10,064 bases of DNA from an uncultured Bacilli bacterium (GCA_934130265.1 CAKOYC010000026.1:1-10064); one strand, 5' to 3'. Counted from the first letter of the stretch, positions 1 to 6,145 are shown. Notes: generated by a model not told the origin, from the letters alone. Numbers and translations: made by a program.

Positions 1-56
1 GAGTAGTAGATCCAATTACTTGGTATAGAATTGTGGAACTTTCTAAGAAGAAGTAA
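1..56 (+). CDS. C-terminal end of an unidentified protein (partial)
   Basis: A frame open from the left edge gives 17 codons, ending in ITWYRIVELSKKK, before a TAA at 54-56. The stop lies inside a terminator hairpin, which is the usual arrangement for the last gene of an operon. The 17 residues are too few to assign a family, and I do not recognise them. In B. subtilis the gene before nusB is an Asp23-like gene (yqhY), but nothing visible here confirms that. The tail could be a chance open frame, although its position against the terminator argues for a real gene end. Confidence 0.5.
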   Translation, partial: VVDPITWYRIVELSKKK

Positions 57-71
57 AACGCTTCTTTTTTT
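45..71 (+). terminator. Rho-independent terminator ahead of nusB
   Basis: AAGAAG (48-53) pairs with CTTCTT (61-66) around a 7-base loop. Positions 45-47 extend the stem weakly, and a T run (67-71) follows directly. The left arm overlaps the last codons of the upstream gene. It separates that gene from the nusB operon. Confidence 0.65.
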
Positions 72-73
72 GC

Positions 74-102
74 TTGTAAATAGGTCTTTTTCTTAGTATA
101 AT
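74..102 (+). promoter_or_regulatory. Sigma-A promoter of the nusB operon
   Basis: TTGTAA (74-79) lies 17 bases before a perfect TATAAT (97-102). The expected start near 109 leaves a leader of about 18 bases, with the ribosome binding site GAGGTGA at 114-120 and the nusB ATG at 127. Confidence 0.7.
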
Positions 103-126
103 AAAGTTGTTGTGAGGTGATAATTA

Positions 127-540
127 ATGGAAGAGACACGTAGTGGAGCAAGAGAGATGGCTATGAGGATTCTTTATCAAGTATCTGTCTTTGAAAAAGC
201 AAAAGCTAGTTATGATTTAGATGAGATGTTTATGGATATTGAAGGACGTAATAAAGAGTTTATTGAAAATATTGTAAATGAAGTAATCCTTAAAAAAGAA
301 GAATTAGATAAAAAAGCTAATAAATATTTAATTAACTGGGAAATAAATAGATTAAATATGGTAGATCAAGCAATTTTTGAAATAGCTATTTATGAACTTA
401 TCTATACAGATACACCAAAGAAAGTAGTAATTGATGAAGCAATAAATTTATCTAAGAAATATAGTGAAGAATCAGTTGTGAAGATGTTAAATGGTGTTTT
501 AGATAAGATATATCATGAAGAGGATAAAGATGCAGAATGA
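127..540 (+). CDS. nusB: Transcription antitermination factor NusB
   Basis: NusB is a small all-helical RNA-binding protein. With NusE (ribosomal protein S10) it binds boxA RNA and supports antitermination, mainly in rRNA operons. The 137 residues match the usual family size of about 130-150. The N-terminal helix has the typical AR-x-MAMRILYQ start. A central NWEINRLNMVDQAI segment (about residues 70-83) and the C-terminal P-K-KVVIDEAINLSKKY and NGVLDKI motifs are family hallmarks. The start is well supported: GAGGTGA lies 6 bases upstream, behind a good promoter. The gene is first in its operon, and its stop overlaps the start of xseA by 11 bases, suggesting coupled translation. In B. subtilis folD lies between nusB and xseA; it is absent here. 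Confidence 0.95.
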   Translation: MEETRSGAREMAMRILYQVSVFEKAKASYDLDEMFMDIEGRNKEFIENIVNEVILKKEELDKKANKYLINWEINRLNMVDQAIFEIAIYELIYTDTPKKVVIDEAINLSKKYSEESVVKMLNGVLDKIYHEEDKDAE

Positions 541-1783
541 GTATTTAACAGTTACTCAGTTAACTAGATATATTAAATATAAAATAGATAATGATATTAA
601 TTTACAAGAAGTATATTTAAAAGGGGAAATATCTAATTTTAAGGCTCATACTAGAGGGCATTTTTATTTTACCATTAAAGATGAAGGTAGCAGAATTAAT
701 GCTGTTATGTTTGCAAGTAGTGCAAGAAGTGTTAAATTTAACCCAGAAGATGGAATGAAGATACTAGTTAAAGGTAAAATATCAGTTTATGAAGCAACGG
801 GTGGTTATCAAATCTATGTAAATGAGATGCACGATGATGGAGTAGGAAACTTATATGTGGCTTTTGAACAGTTAAAGAAGAAACTTGCTAATGAAGGGTT
901 ATTTTTAGAAAATCATAAGAAAAAAATACCTAGAATACCAGAAAGGGTAGGAGTAATAACTGCCTCTACTGGAGCAGCTATAAGGGATATTATTTCTACT
1001 ATTAATAGAAGATTCCCATTAGTAGAAGTTGTTCTGTTCCCAGCTCTTGTCCAAGGTGAGAATGCTAAAGAAGATATTGTAAGACAAATAAAAAGAGCAG
1101 AAGAGTATAATCTAGATGTTTTAATAGTAGGTAGAGGTGGTGGCTCTATCGAAGACTTATGGGCTTTTAATGAAGAGATAGTAGCAAGAGCAATATATGA
1201 CTGTTCTATCCCCGTTATTAGTGCTGTAGGTCATGAGATAGATTTTACTATAGCAGATTTTGTAGCAGATCTTAGAGCACCAACACCTACAGGAGCTGCA
1301 GAACTTGCTGTACCTAATAAAGCTGATGTAATTAACTATATTGACCAGTTAAAGCTTCGTAATGTTAAAAATATTAATACTATTCTAGAATTAAAAAAGA
1401 AAAGATTATTAAAAGTAAAAGATAGTTATATTTTGAATAATCCAATCGATTTATATGCTAGTAAGACCATGAAGTTAGATTATTTAGAAGATAGACTTGT
1501 TACTAGTTATAAAAACTTATTAGATAGAAAGAAAGCTAGATTAAATTTAGTATTAACTAAAAGATGTTTTAGTGAGCCACAAGTTATCCTTGATAAGAAA
1601 AAGCATGATTATCTTCTTTTAATAAATAAACTAGATGCTCTTAGTCCTTTAAAAACTTTGGATAGAGGTTATAGTATTATTAAACATAATAATAAAGCTA
1701 TTGGAAGTGTGAAAGACTTGAAAAGTAGTGATAAGATAGAAATAGAATTAAAAGATGGTAGTATTGAAGCTACTATTATATAA
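530..1783 (+). CDS. xseA: Exodeoxyribonuclease VII large subunit
   Basis: XseA is the catalytic subunit of exonuclease VII, which degrades single-stranded DNA in both directions and acts with several XseB subunits. The 417 residues are a little shorter than B. subtilis or E. coli XseA (about 450). An OB-fold DNA-binding domain occupies about residues 1-95 (LTVTQLTRYIK, then LKGEISNFK and GHFYFTIKD). The catalytic domain follows with RVGVITASTGAAIRDI, the glycine-rich VGRGGGSIEDLWAFNEE and AVGHEIDFTIADFVADLRAPTPTGAAE split over two adjacent motifs. A Lys-rich helical region and a short C-terminal DRGYSII segment end the protein. I chose the ATG at 530 because AAGAGGA (518-524) sits 5 bases upstream. 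An in-frame ATG at 515 would add five residues but has no ribosome binding site. Confidence 0.94.
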   Translation: MQNEYLTVTQLTRYIKYKIDNDINLQEVYLKGEISNFKAHTRGHFYFTIKDEGSRINAVMFASSARSVKFNPEDGMKILVKGKISVYEATGGYQIYVNEMHDDGVGNLYVAFEQLKKKLANEGLFLENHKKKIPRIPERVGVITASTGAAIRDIISTINRRFPLVEVVLFPALVQGENAKEDIVRQIKRAEEYNLDVLIVGRGGGSIEDLWAFNEEIVARAIYDCSIPVISAVGHEIDFTIADFVADLRAPTPTGAAELAVPNKADVINYIDQLKLRNVKNINTILELKKKRLLKVKDSYILNNPIDLYASKTMKLDYLEDRLVTSYKNLLDRKKARLNLVLTKRCFSEPQVILDKKKHDYLLLINKLDALSPLKTLDRGYSIIKHNNKAIGSVKDLKSSDKIEIELKDGSIEATII

Positions 1784-1794
1784 GAGGTGAAATG

Positions 1795-2025
1795 ATGGAA
1801 AAGAAAGAAAAAAAGTTTGAAGAGAAAATGAGTGAATTAGAAGTACTTGTTAAATCTTTAGAAAATGGTGATATCGCTTTAGATGATGCTATAAAAAGTT
1901 TTACAGAAGCAATGAATCTTGCTAAGGACTGTGATAAAGAATTAAAAGATGCAGAAAAAGCTCTTACAGAAATAGTAAGTGAAGATGGTACTTTAAAAGA
2001 ATTTAAGGGTGAAGTTAGTGAATAA
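1795..2025 (+). CDS. xseB: Exodeoxyribonuclease VII small subunit
   Basis: XseB is the short helical partner of XseA, needed for an active exonuclease VII complex. The protein has 76 residues, normal for the family, and shows the signature FEEKMSELEVLVKSLENGDI followed by a second charged helix (DDAIKSFTEAMNLAK). This forms the expected two-helix hairpin. The gene begins a few bases after the xseA stop, as expected for a subunit pair. Two ATG codons are adjacent (1792 and 1795). The site GAGGTGA (1784-1790) leaves 1 base before the first and 4 before the second, so I prefer 1795; the difference is one Met. The 3' end overlaps the start of the next gene by 8 bases. Confidence 0.93.
   Translation: MEKKEKKFEEKMSELEVLVKSLENGDIALDDAIKSFTEAMNLAKDCDKELKDAEKALTEIVSEDGTLKEFKGEVSE
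2005..2020 (+). promoter_or_regulatory. Ribosome binding site and GTG start of the DUF1653 gene
   Basis: AAGGGTGA at 2005-2012 lies 5 bases before the GTG at 2018-2020, inside the last codons of xseB. It favours 2018 over an in-frame GTG at 2009, which overlaps the ribosome binding site itself. No ATG is available before the conserved part of the protein. Confidence 0.6.
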
Positions 2026-2278
2026 ATTAGTAATACATGGGATTTATAAACACTTTAAGGGTGACCATTATTTAGTGGAAGATATAGCTCTTGACTCAGA
2101 AACTCATAAGGAGATGGTAGTATATCGTAAATTATATGATGATTGTTCTTTATGGGTAAGACCTATAGAAATGTTCTTAAGTGAAGTTGATCATAATAAA
2201 TATCCTAAAGTTGAACAAAAATATAGATTTGAGTTAGTAGATGTAAAAAGCGTAAAAGATAAATTTAAAGCATATTAA
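2018..2278 (+). CDS. DUF1653 family protein
   Basis: A small soluble protein of 86 residues that is essentially one DUF1653 domain. The sequence shows the family pattern in order: HGIYKHFKGDHY near the N-terminus, IALDSETHKEMVVYRKLY in the middle, then LWVRPIEMF and a C-terminal YRFELV. The biochemical role of the family is, to my knowledge, not established; the fold is thought to be a small beta-rich domain. The gene starts at a GTG, overlaps the xseB stop by 8 bases and is followed directly by a terminator, so it is the last gene of the nusB-xseA-xseB operon. It sits where ispA lies in B. subtilis. Cotranscription with exonuclease VII hints at a link to nucleic-acid metabolism, but that is only inference from position. 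Confidence 0.85.
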   Translation: MNKLVIHGIYKHFKGDHYLVEDIALDSETHKEMVVYRKLYDDCSLWVRPIEMFLSEVDHNKYPKVEQKYRFELVDVKSVKDKFKAY

Positions 2279-2308
2279 GAGTACTCTTTATAGGAGTATT
2301 TTTATTTT
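2277..2308 (+). terminator. Terminator of the nusB-xseA-xseB-DUF1653 operon
   Basis: TACTC (2282-2286) pairs with GAGTA (2294-2298) around a 7-base loop. Wobble and A-T pairs extend the stem outward to about 2277/2303. A T-rich tract (2299-2308) follows. The stem begins at the stop codon of the DUF1653 gene. Confidence 0.75.
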
Positions 2309-2374
2309 AAAATTCTGGACAGTACTTTATTTAGAATCTCTCAAGATATTAGCTGCATATTGCTCTAGTTTTTT

Positions 2375-2548
2375 TTATGCTTCCTGTTGACTTTTAGTCA
2401 GTGGCTTTTTTGGATCACCTTGTTCTAAAATTTTTAGCTTTATTGGTTCATTAATGCGAGCTAAAAATCTATCATGGTTAGTATCTAACTTTTCATAAGA
2501 TTCTATTTTTTCTTTATCACTTAATTTCATAAATTGCTCAAAAGTCAT
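2375..2548 (-). CDS. Small hypothetical protein, possibly truncated by a nonsense mutation
   Basis: This minus-strand frame of 57 codons has unusually clear expression signals. GGAGGAG (2556-2562) lies 7 bases before the ATG, and a TTGACA-N17-GATAAT promoter lies upstream. The predicted product is hydrophilic and rich in Lys, Glu and Asp, starting MTFEQFMKLSDKEK and containing HDRFLARINEPI. It has no membrane segment or cysteine, and I do not recognise a family. The frame stops at a TAA (2375-2377) but continues in the same phase for 15 sense codons ending EQYAANILRDSK before a second TAA at 2327-2329. This suggests an original protein of about 73 residues interrupted by one base change. It is isolated between the nusB operon terminator and the spoIVB terminator. 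It could be a gene remnant, an element-derived small protein, or an intact short gene. Confidence 0.6.
   Translation of the reverse strand: MTFEQFMKLSDKEKIESYEKLDTNHDRFLARINEPIKLKILEQGDPKKPLTKSQQEA
2384..2411 (+). terminator. Possible second plus-strand terminator
   Basis: TGACT (2388-2392) pairs with AGTCA (2396-2400) around a 3-base loop. Three G-U pairs and one C-G pair lengthen it to 9 bp in plus-strand RNA, and six T follow (2406-2411). In minus-strand RNA the G-U pairs become A-C mismatches, so the structure is strand-specific. It lies inside the small minus-strand gene and could stop read-through from the nusB operon, or it could be chance. Confidence 0.3.
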
Positions 2549-2611
2549 TTTATATCTCCTCCTATAATATATTTTGTATTTAGTATTAGTATTTTTTACT
2601 TAATTAGCAAT

Positions 2612-2640
2612 ATTATCTATTTTATCTAGAATATTGTCAA
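2612..2640 (-). promoter_or_regulatory. Sigma-A promoter of the small minus-strand gene
   Basis: Read on the minus strand, a perfect TTGACA (2640-2635) is followed after 17 bases by GATAAT (2617-2612, five of six consensus bases). The expected start near 2605 gives an AT-rich leader of about 57 bases before the ATG at 2548. In the leader I see no structure other than the ribosome binding site. Between 2641 and 2708 I see no gene. Confidence 0.7.
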
Positions 2641-2708
2641 TGTTTTTGCTTGATTAATTATAAATCTTAAAAACTAAAAATATTGTGTGTTACAATTAAA
2701 CATACGTG

Positions 2709-2742
2709 AAAATAAAGAAAGATGCTAACTACTAGCACCTTT
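2709..2742 (-). terminator. Terminator of spoIVB
   Basis: In minus-strand reading, GGTGCTA pairs with TAGCATC (with one G-T wobble) around a 5-base loop, and outer A-T pairs lengthen the stem. The T-rich tract CTTTCTTTATTTT follows. The spoIVB stop codon lies in the hairpin. Confidence 0.7.
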
Positions 2743-3741
2743 TTTATCGCCTTCTTCAAGCATAGTTGTTATAAAAATACCATATCCTTTCTTTGTATCA
2801 CTTACAATAACATGAGTTACGGCTCCAACTATTTTATTATTCTGAATAATTGGTGAACCACTCATTCCCTGGATTACACCACCTGTCTTTTCAAGAAGAG
2901 TAGGGTCAGTTATCTCAAAGAGAATATTTTTAGTATCACTATTCTTGTTAACTTCTAGGATGTTTATTTCATAAGTATTAATATCACTACCATTTAAAAC
3001 TGTTCTAATAGTTGCTTTTCCCTTTACCACCTCATTTTTAGTAGCCACCTTTAAAGTATCATTACTAGGGAAAGTATCTTGATATTTTCCAAATATACCC
3101 TGTTTTTCATTAGTAGTTATTTTACCATAAATAGTTCCTTTATCATAAATAGCATTCTTTTCACCTGGGGTTCCGTTACTACTTCTAGTAGTACTAGTTA
3201 CATCAGCTTTAAAAATTTTACCATCTTTGATTTCAAATCTTTCACCAGTAGTTTTCTCTAGTATTTCATGTCCTAGAGCTCCAAATATTTTAGTATCAGG
3301 ATCAATATATGTTAATGTACCTATACCTGTTATCTCATCTTTTACATAAAGTCCAGTCTTACAGACACTTTCACTATCACAAACAAGATCTAAAGGTAGA
3401 GTAGAAGTCTTACTGTTACGTTCAATAGTTACCTCTAACTTTTTGTTCGTTGCTTCCTTATTAACAATGTTTACCATCTCATCAATAGTAGTAATCTTTT
3501 GATTATTAATAGATACAATTTTATCTCCCACTAAAAAACCAGCATCTTTTCCAATATATTCATTCTGTACTTTGTAAAAACCAACGACTAATACACCTTT
3601 GGAGTTTACCTCAATACCAATAGTTTCTCCACCTGGGATAATATAGTTCGAATAAGCATAAGCATTTAGGGGAATAATAAATAAAGATAAAAGAAGAAGG
3701 AAATACTGTAGCTTACATTTTTTATTTTTTAAAAAATTCAT
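2725..3741 (-). CDS. spoIVB: SpoIVB peptidase (sporulation serine protease, family S55)
   Basis: In B. subtilis SpoIVB is made in the forespore, crosses into the intermembrane space and cleaves SpoIVFA, releasing SpoIVFB to activate pro-sigma-K. The protein has a hydrophobic N-terminal signal/anchor (about residues 12-30). A PDZ domain follows (about 43-113, with GFLVGDKIVSINNQ), and then the S55 protease domain begins with GIGTLTYIDPDTKIFGALGHE. The catalytic residues known from B. subtilis are all present: His158 in GALGHE, Asp279 in ITDPTLL and Ser294 in QGMSGSPI. At 338 residues it is shorter than the B. subtilis protein (about 425), with the loss mainly before the catalytic His. I chose the ATG at 3741 because AAAGGAG (3752-3758) lies 10 bases upstream; a TTG at 3747 is the alternative. 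The recN and spo0A genes that usually flank it are absent. Confidence 0.92.
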   Translation of the reverse strand: MNFLKNKKCKLQYFLLLLSLFIIPLNAYAYSNYIIPGGETIGIEVNSKGVLVVGFYKVQNEYIGKDAGFLVGDKIVSINNQKITTIDEMVNIVNKEATNKKLEVTIERNSKTSTLPLDLVCDSESVCKTGLYVKDEITGIGTLTYIDPDTKIFGALGHEILEKTTGERFEIKDGKIFKADVTSTTRSSNGTPGEKNAIYDKGTIYGKITTNEKQGIFGKYQDTFPSNDTLKVATKNEVVKGKATIRTVLNGSDINTYEINILEVNKNSDTKNILFEITDPTLLEKTGGVIQGMSGSPIIQNNKIVGAVTHVIVSDTKKGYGIFITTMLEEGDKKGASS

Positions 3742-3773
3742 AAACAATCAACTCCTTTAGTAGGCTACAATAT

Positions 3774-3780
3774 TAGTATG
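3774..3780 (-). promoter_or_regulatory. Possible forespore (sigma-G-like) -10 element of spoIVB
   Basis: The minus-strand heptamer CATACTA fits the sigma-G -10 pattern CATnnTA. It lies about 16 bases before the spoIVB ribosome binding site, a suitable distance. B. subtilis spoIVB is read by sigma-F and sigma-G. I see no convincing -35 box at the right spacing, so the call is weak. Confidence 0.3.
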
Positions 3781-3816
3781 ACTAAAATTTTTAAAAAAAT
3801 AGAGTTAATATCTACC

Positions 3817-3841
3817 AACTGTTAAACAGTTATGATATAAT
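3817..3841 (+). promoter_or_regulatory. Extended -10 promoter with a perfect inverted repeat in its spacer
   Basis: TGATATAAT (3833-3841) is a perfect extended -10 element; no good -35 box is present. Immediately upstream, AACTGTT-A-AACAGTT (3817-3831) is a perfect 7-1-7 inverted repeat that falls exactly between the -35 and -10 positions. A protein bound there would block RNA polymerase, so I read it as a candidate operator. The regulator is unknown. Transcription should start near 3848. Confidence 0.55.
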
Positions 3842-3868
3842 ATAGTACTTGTAAAGGATTTGATAAAA

Positions 3869-4174
3869 ATGAAAGTTTGGAAGAGAGTTAGATTTTTAAA
3901 AAAAGACAAAAAAATTGACATGATTGTTAAAAGCTATGTCAATTATATATATCAAAATAGTCCCGTAAATGAACTTGTTAATAAATATCATATAGAACCT
4001 AGTGATATGGTTAGATTAAATCAATATCTAGCTGATAGAATAGCAGGACTTGCTCTTTTAACTTTAGCTGATGATAAAGAACGTCTAAATGATATAATTA
4101 TAAAATATTCAAATAACCAACTATTAGTAGGTGATATAGTACCTGAAATAGAAGGATATGTTGATATTAAATAA
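3869..4174 (+). CDS. Hypothetical protein of 101 residues
   Basis: I do not recognise this protein. It is soluble, with a basic N-terminus (KVWKRVRFLKKDKK) followed by what look like several helices. The segment ELVNKYHIEPSDMVRLNQYL (about residues 35-54) resembles the spacing of a helix-turn-helix, but no known family can be named. The C-terminal half is hydrophobic-patterned and acidic (LLTLADDKERLNDIIIKYS, then EIEGYVDIK). The ATG at 3869 follows AAAGG (3853-3857) at about 11 bases; a TTG at 3860 is in frame but too close to the ribosome binding site. The gene is divergent from spoIVB, has an extended -10 promoter carrying a palindrome, and its last 8 bases overlap a convergent small gene. 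Its own operator and size would suit a small regulator, which is inference only. Confidence 0.75.
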   Translation: MKVWKRVRFLKKDKKIDMIVKSYVNYIYQNSPVNELVNKYHIEPSDMVRLNQYLADRIAGLALLTLADDKERLNDIIIKYSNNQLLVGDIVPEIEGYVDIK

Positions 4175-4256
4175 CGTAATAAACAATAACACTTAAGAAA
4201 CTAACAACTAATGCTACTACTAAGATAATAGACATGATTTTCATAAATTTATTCAT
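4167..4256 (-). CDS. 29-residue single-pass membrane microprotein
   Basis: This minus-strand frame encodes 29 residues: a short basic start (MNKFMKIM) followed by one continuous hydrophobic helix (SIILVVALVVSFLSVIVYY) that runs to the C-terminus. AGAGGTGA (4262-4269) lies 5 bases before the ATG, and a TTTACA-N17-TATAAT promoter is placed so that the transcript would begin almost at the ribosome binding site. The combination of promoter, ribosome binding site and clean hydrophobic helix supports a real gene despite its size. Its stop overlaps the convergent 101-residue gene by 8 bases, and it is divergent from spoIIM. The function is unknown. Possible roles include a small membrane regulator or a type I toxin-like peptide, but the charged C-terminal tail seen in Fst-type toxins is missing. 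Confidence 0.6.
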   Translation of the reverse strand: MNKFMKIMSIILVVALVVSFLSVIVYYVI

Positions 4257-4275
4257 CTTGTTCACCTCTAGAATC

Positions 4276-4304
4276 ATTATATAAAAAAAGTCACTTTTTG
4301 TAAA
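4276..4304 (-). promoter_or_regulatory. Promoter of the 29-residue membrane protein gene
   Basis: On the minus strand TTTACA (4304-4299) is followed after 17 bases by a perfect TATAAT (4281-4276). The spacer contains a perfect AAAAAGT-C-ACTTTTT inverted repeat (4285-4299), which may be an operator or just AT-rich symmetry. The predicted start near 4269 coincides with the ribosome binding site, giving a very short leader. Confidence 0.6.
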
Positions 4305-4359
4305 AGATTTTTTAACAATTTAAGAGTTTTTTAGAATAAGATTTACTAGGGTGATACTA

Positions 4360-4980
4360 ATGAATGAAGCAAGTAAAAAAGTAAAGAATAAACTATATGA
4401 ACAGAAAAAAATATACTTATCAGTGATAATTACTATCATACTAGGTATCTTATTAGGAATAATTTATAACTTAATATTATCTAAGAGTGACCATACCTTA
4501 ATATCTAATCAGTTAAATGTTTTCTTTGATAGCATTAAGAAAAACGATATTAACTACTTATCGATGCTTATTAATAGTTTAATAGGTAATTTATCATTAG
4601 TTATATTAATTTGGCTTTTAGGTATCTCTATTATAGGATTACCACTTATTTATATATTATGCTTTGGAAAAGGCTTTTTATTAAGTTTTTCTATTGTCTC
4701 TATTCTCACGACCTATAAACTTAAAGGATTAATTCTTGCTATTTGTTACTTAATACCAGGACCAATTGTATTCTTACTATTCTTAATATTTCTAGGCTTT
4801 TCTGCTAGTTTCTTTTCTAAGAAATTATTTAGTTATCTTTTTTTAAAACAAGATATATCACTAAGACACTCCATGAAAAGATATTTACAAGTCTTACTGG
4901 TTAGTGTTTTAGTAGCAGCTTTTTGTAGCTTATTTGATACGTTTTTTATGCCTAATTTCTTAAGACTGTTTTTGATATAA
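4360..4980 (+). CDS. spoIIM: Stage II sporulation protein M (SpoIIM)
   Basis: SpoIIM is an integral membrane protein. In B. subtilis it acts with SpoIID and SpoIIP in the peptidoglycan-remodelling complex that drives engulfment of the forespore. The 206 residues match the family (B. subtilis about 214). About five hydrophobic segments are visible: one near residues 18-38, a group between about 65 and 150, and a last one near 175-195. The central IWLLGISIIGLPLIYILCFGKGFLLSF stretch, read as two adjoining pieces, is the recognisable SpoIIM core. The ATG at 4360 follows AGGGTGA (4348-4354) by 5 bases; a GTG at 4351 lies inside that site. I see no clear sigma-E promoter upstream. Together with spoIVB it implies that the organism, or a recent ancestor, forms spores. 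Confidence 0.88.
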   Translation: MNEASKKVKNKLYEQKKIYLSVIITIILGILLGIIYNLILSKSDHTLISNQLNVFFDSIKKNDINYLSMLINSLIGNLSLVILIWLLGISIIGLPLIYILCFGKGFLLSFSIVSILTTYKLKGLILAICYLIPGPIVFLLFLIFLGFSASFFSKKLFSYLFLKQDISLRHSMKRYLQVLLVSVLVAAFCSLFDTFFMPNFLRLFLI

Positions 4981-5009
4981 TTTACAAAAGATTAGTTTTT
5001 TGCTATAAT
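4981..5009 (+). promoter_or_regulatory. Sigma-A promoter of mnmA-nrtR
   Basis: TTTACA (4981-4986) begins the base after the spoIIM stop codon and is followed at 17 bases by TATAAT (5004-5009). TG at 5001-5002 makes it an extended -10. The start should fall near 5016, giving a leader of about 17 bases before the mnmA ATG. Confidence 0.75.
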
Positions 5010-5032
5010 TAAGCAAGAAATGAGTGATATAT

Positions 5033-6145
5033 ATGAGTAAAAAAGTAGTTATCGGATTAAGTGGAGGAGTAGATTCATCTGTTGCTGCTATTCTTTTAAA
5101 AGAACAAGGATATGATGTTATTGGACTTTTTATGCGTAACTGGGATAGTACTATTAATAATGATTTTTTAGGTAATCCTAATTTAAATGAATCAATCTGT
5201 CCACAAGAACAAGACTATAATGATGCTTTAAAAGTAGCAGAAAAGATAGGTATACCACTACATAGAATTGATTTTATTAAAGAATATTGGGATGATGTTT
5301 TTACCTATTTCTTAGATGAATTAAAGAAAGGTAGAACACCAAACCCCGATATAATGTGTAATAAATATATTAAGTTTTCTGCTTTTGTTAAGGAAGCAAA
5401 AAGATTAGGAGCTGACTATATAGCAACTGGACACTATGCTAAAATGGAAAATGGTCGTCTTATGAGAAGTAAAGAAAAAAATAAAGATCAAACTTATTTC
5501 TTGTCACAACTTAGTAAAGAACAACTTGAAAATGTTTTATTCCCTTTAGGTGATATAGAAACAAAAAAAGAAGTTAGAGAAATAGCTAAAAAGTATGATT
5601 TAGTTACTGCTAGTAAAAAAGACTCTACAGGTATTTGTTTTATTGGCGAAAGAAACTTTAAGAACTTTTTAAAAAATTATTTGCCAAGTAAAGAAGGAAA
5701 TATGGTAAATATAGATACTAATAAAATAGTAGGAAAACATCAAGGATTAATGTATTATACAATTGGTCAAAGAAAAGGACTAGATATTGGTGGTACTAAA
5801 GAAAAATTATTTGTAGTTGGTAAGAATCTTGATGAAAATATCTTATATGTAGCAGAAGGAGAAGACAATAAATACTTATATTCTAATGGTGCTATAATTG
5901 AAGATATTAACTTTAATTGTGATGAAAGACCAACTGGTTGTACCGCAAAATTTCGTTATAGAGCAGAAGATGTGCCAGTTAATCTAACTTATAATGACGA
6001 TGGAACTATTTATGTTACTTATGATAACGTTAAAGCAGTTACGCCTGGACAAGCTTGTGTTTTCTATGATGGAGAATACTGTCTAGGTGGAGGAATTGTT
6101 AAGACTGTGATGAAAGATAAAGAAAAACTATGGTACTTATTATAG
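5033..6145 (+). CDS. mnmA: tRNA-specific 2-thiouridylase MnmA
   Basis: MnmA adds sulfur to C2 of the wobble uridine (U34) of tRNA-Lys, tRNA-Glu and tRNA-Gln, using ATP to activate the base and sulfur passed from a cysteine desulfurase. The 370 residues are the usual length. The N-terminal PP-loop SGGVDSS (residues 10-16) binds ATP. The two catalytic cysteines are present: Cys109 in GRTPNPDIMCN and Cys202 in DSTGICFIGER. Also visible are ATGHYAK, DQTYFLSQL and the C-terminal beta-barrel motifs HQGLMYYTIGQRKGLDIGG and TPGQACVFYDGEYCLGGG. The ATG at 5033 has only a modest ribosome binding site (GAGTGA, 5023-5028 region); an in-frame GTG at 5024 overlaps that site. nrtR begins 15 bases after the stop with no promoter visible between them. 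Confidence 0.95.
   Translation: MSKKVVIGLSGGVDSSVAAILLKEQGYDVIGLFMRNWDSTINNDFLGNPNLNESICPQEQDYNDALKVAEKIGIPLHRIDFIKEYWDDVFTYFLDELKKGRTPNPDIMCNKYIKFSAFVKEAKRLGADYIATGHYAKMENGRLMRSKEKNKDQTYFLSQLSKEQLENVLFPLGDIETKKEVREIAKKYDLVTASKKDSTGICFIGERNFKNFLKNYLPSKEGNMVNIDTNKIVGKHQGLMYYTIGQRKGLDIGGTKEKLFVVGKNLDENILYVAEGEDNKYLYSNGAIIEDINFNCDERPTGCTAKFRYRAEDVPVNLTYNDDGTIYVTYDNVKAVTPGQACVFYDGEYCLGGGIVKTVMKDKEKLWYLL

Noticed and set aside
2368..2377. Programmed frameshift at the A run after the stop of the small minus-strand gene
   Set aside because: The TAA is read before the A run, so slippage on the run cannot bypass it, and the downstream codons are already in phase.
3079..3261. Plus-strand open frame opposite spoIVB
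   Set aside because: The Phe- and Ser-rich translation is the mirror image of a conserved protease coding region.
5020..5040. Six-codon frame (MSDIYE) overlapping the mnmA start, as a possible leader peptide
   Set aside because: It would begin only about 4 bases after the predicted transcription start and has no ribosome binding site; a chance ATG in AT-rich DNA explains it.
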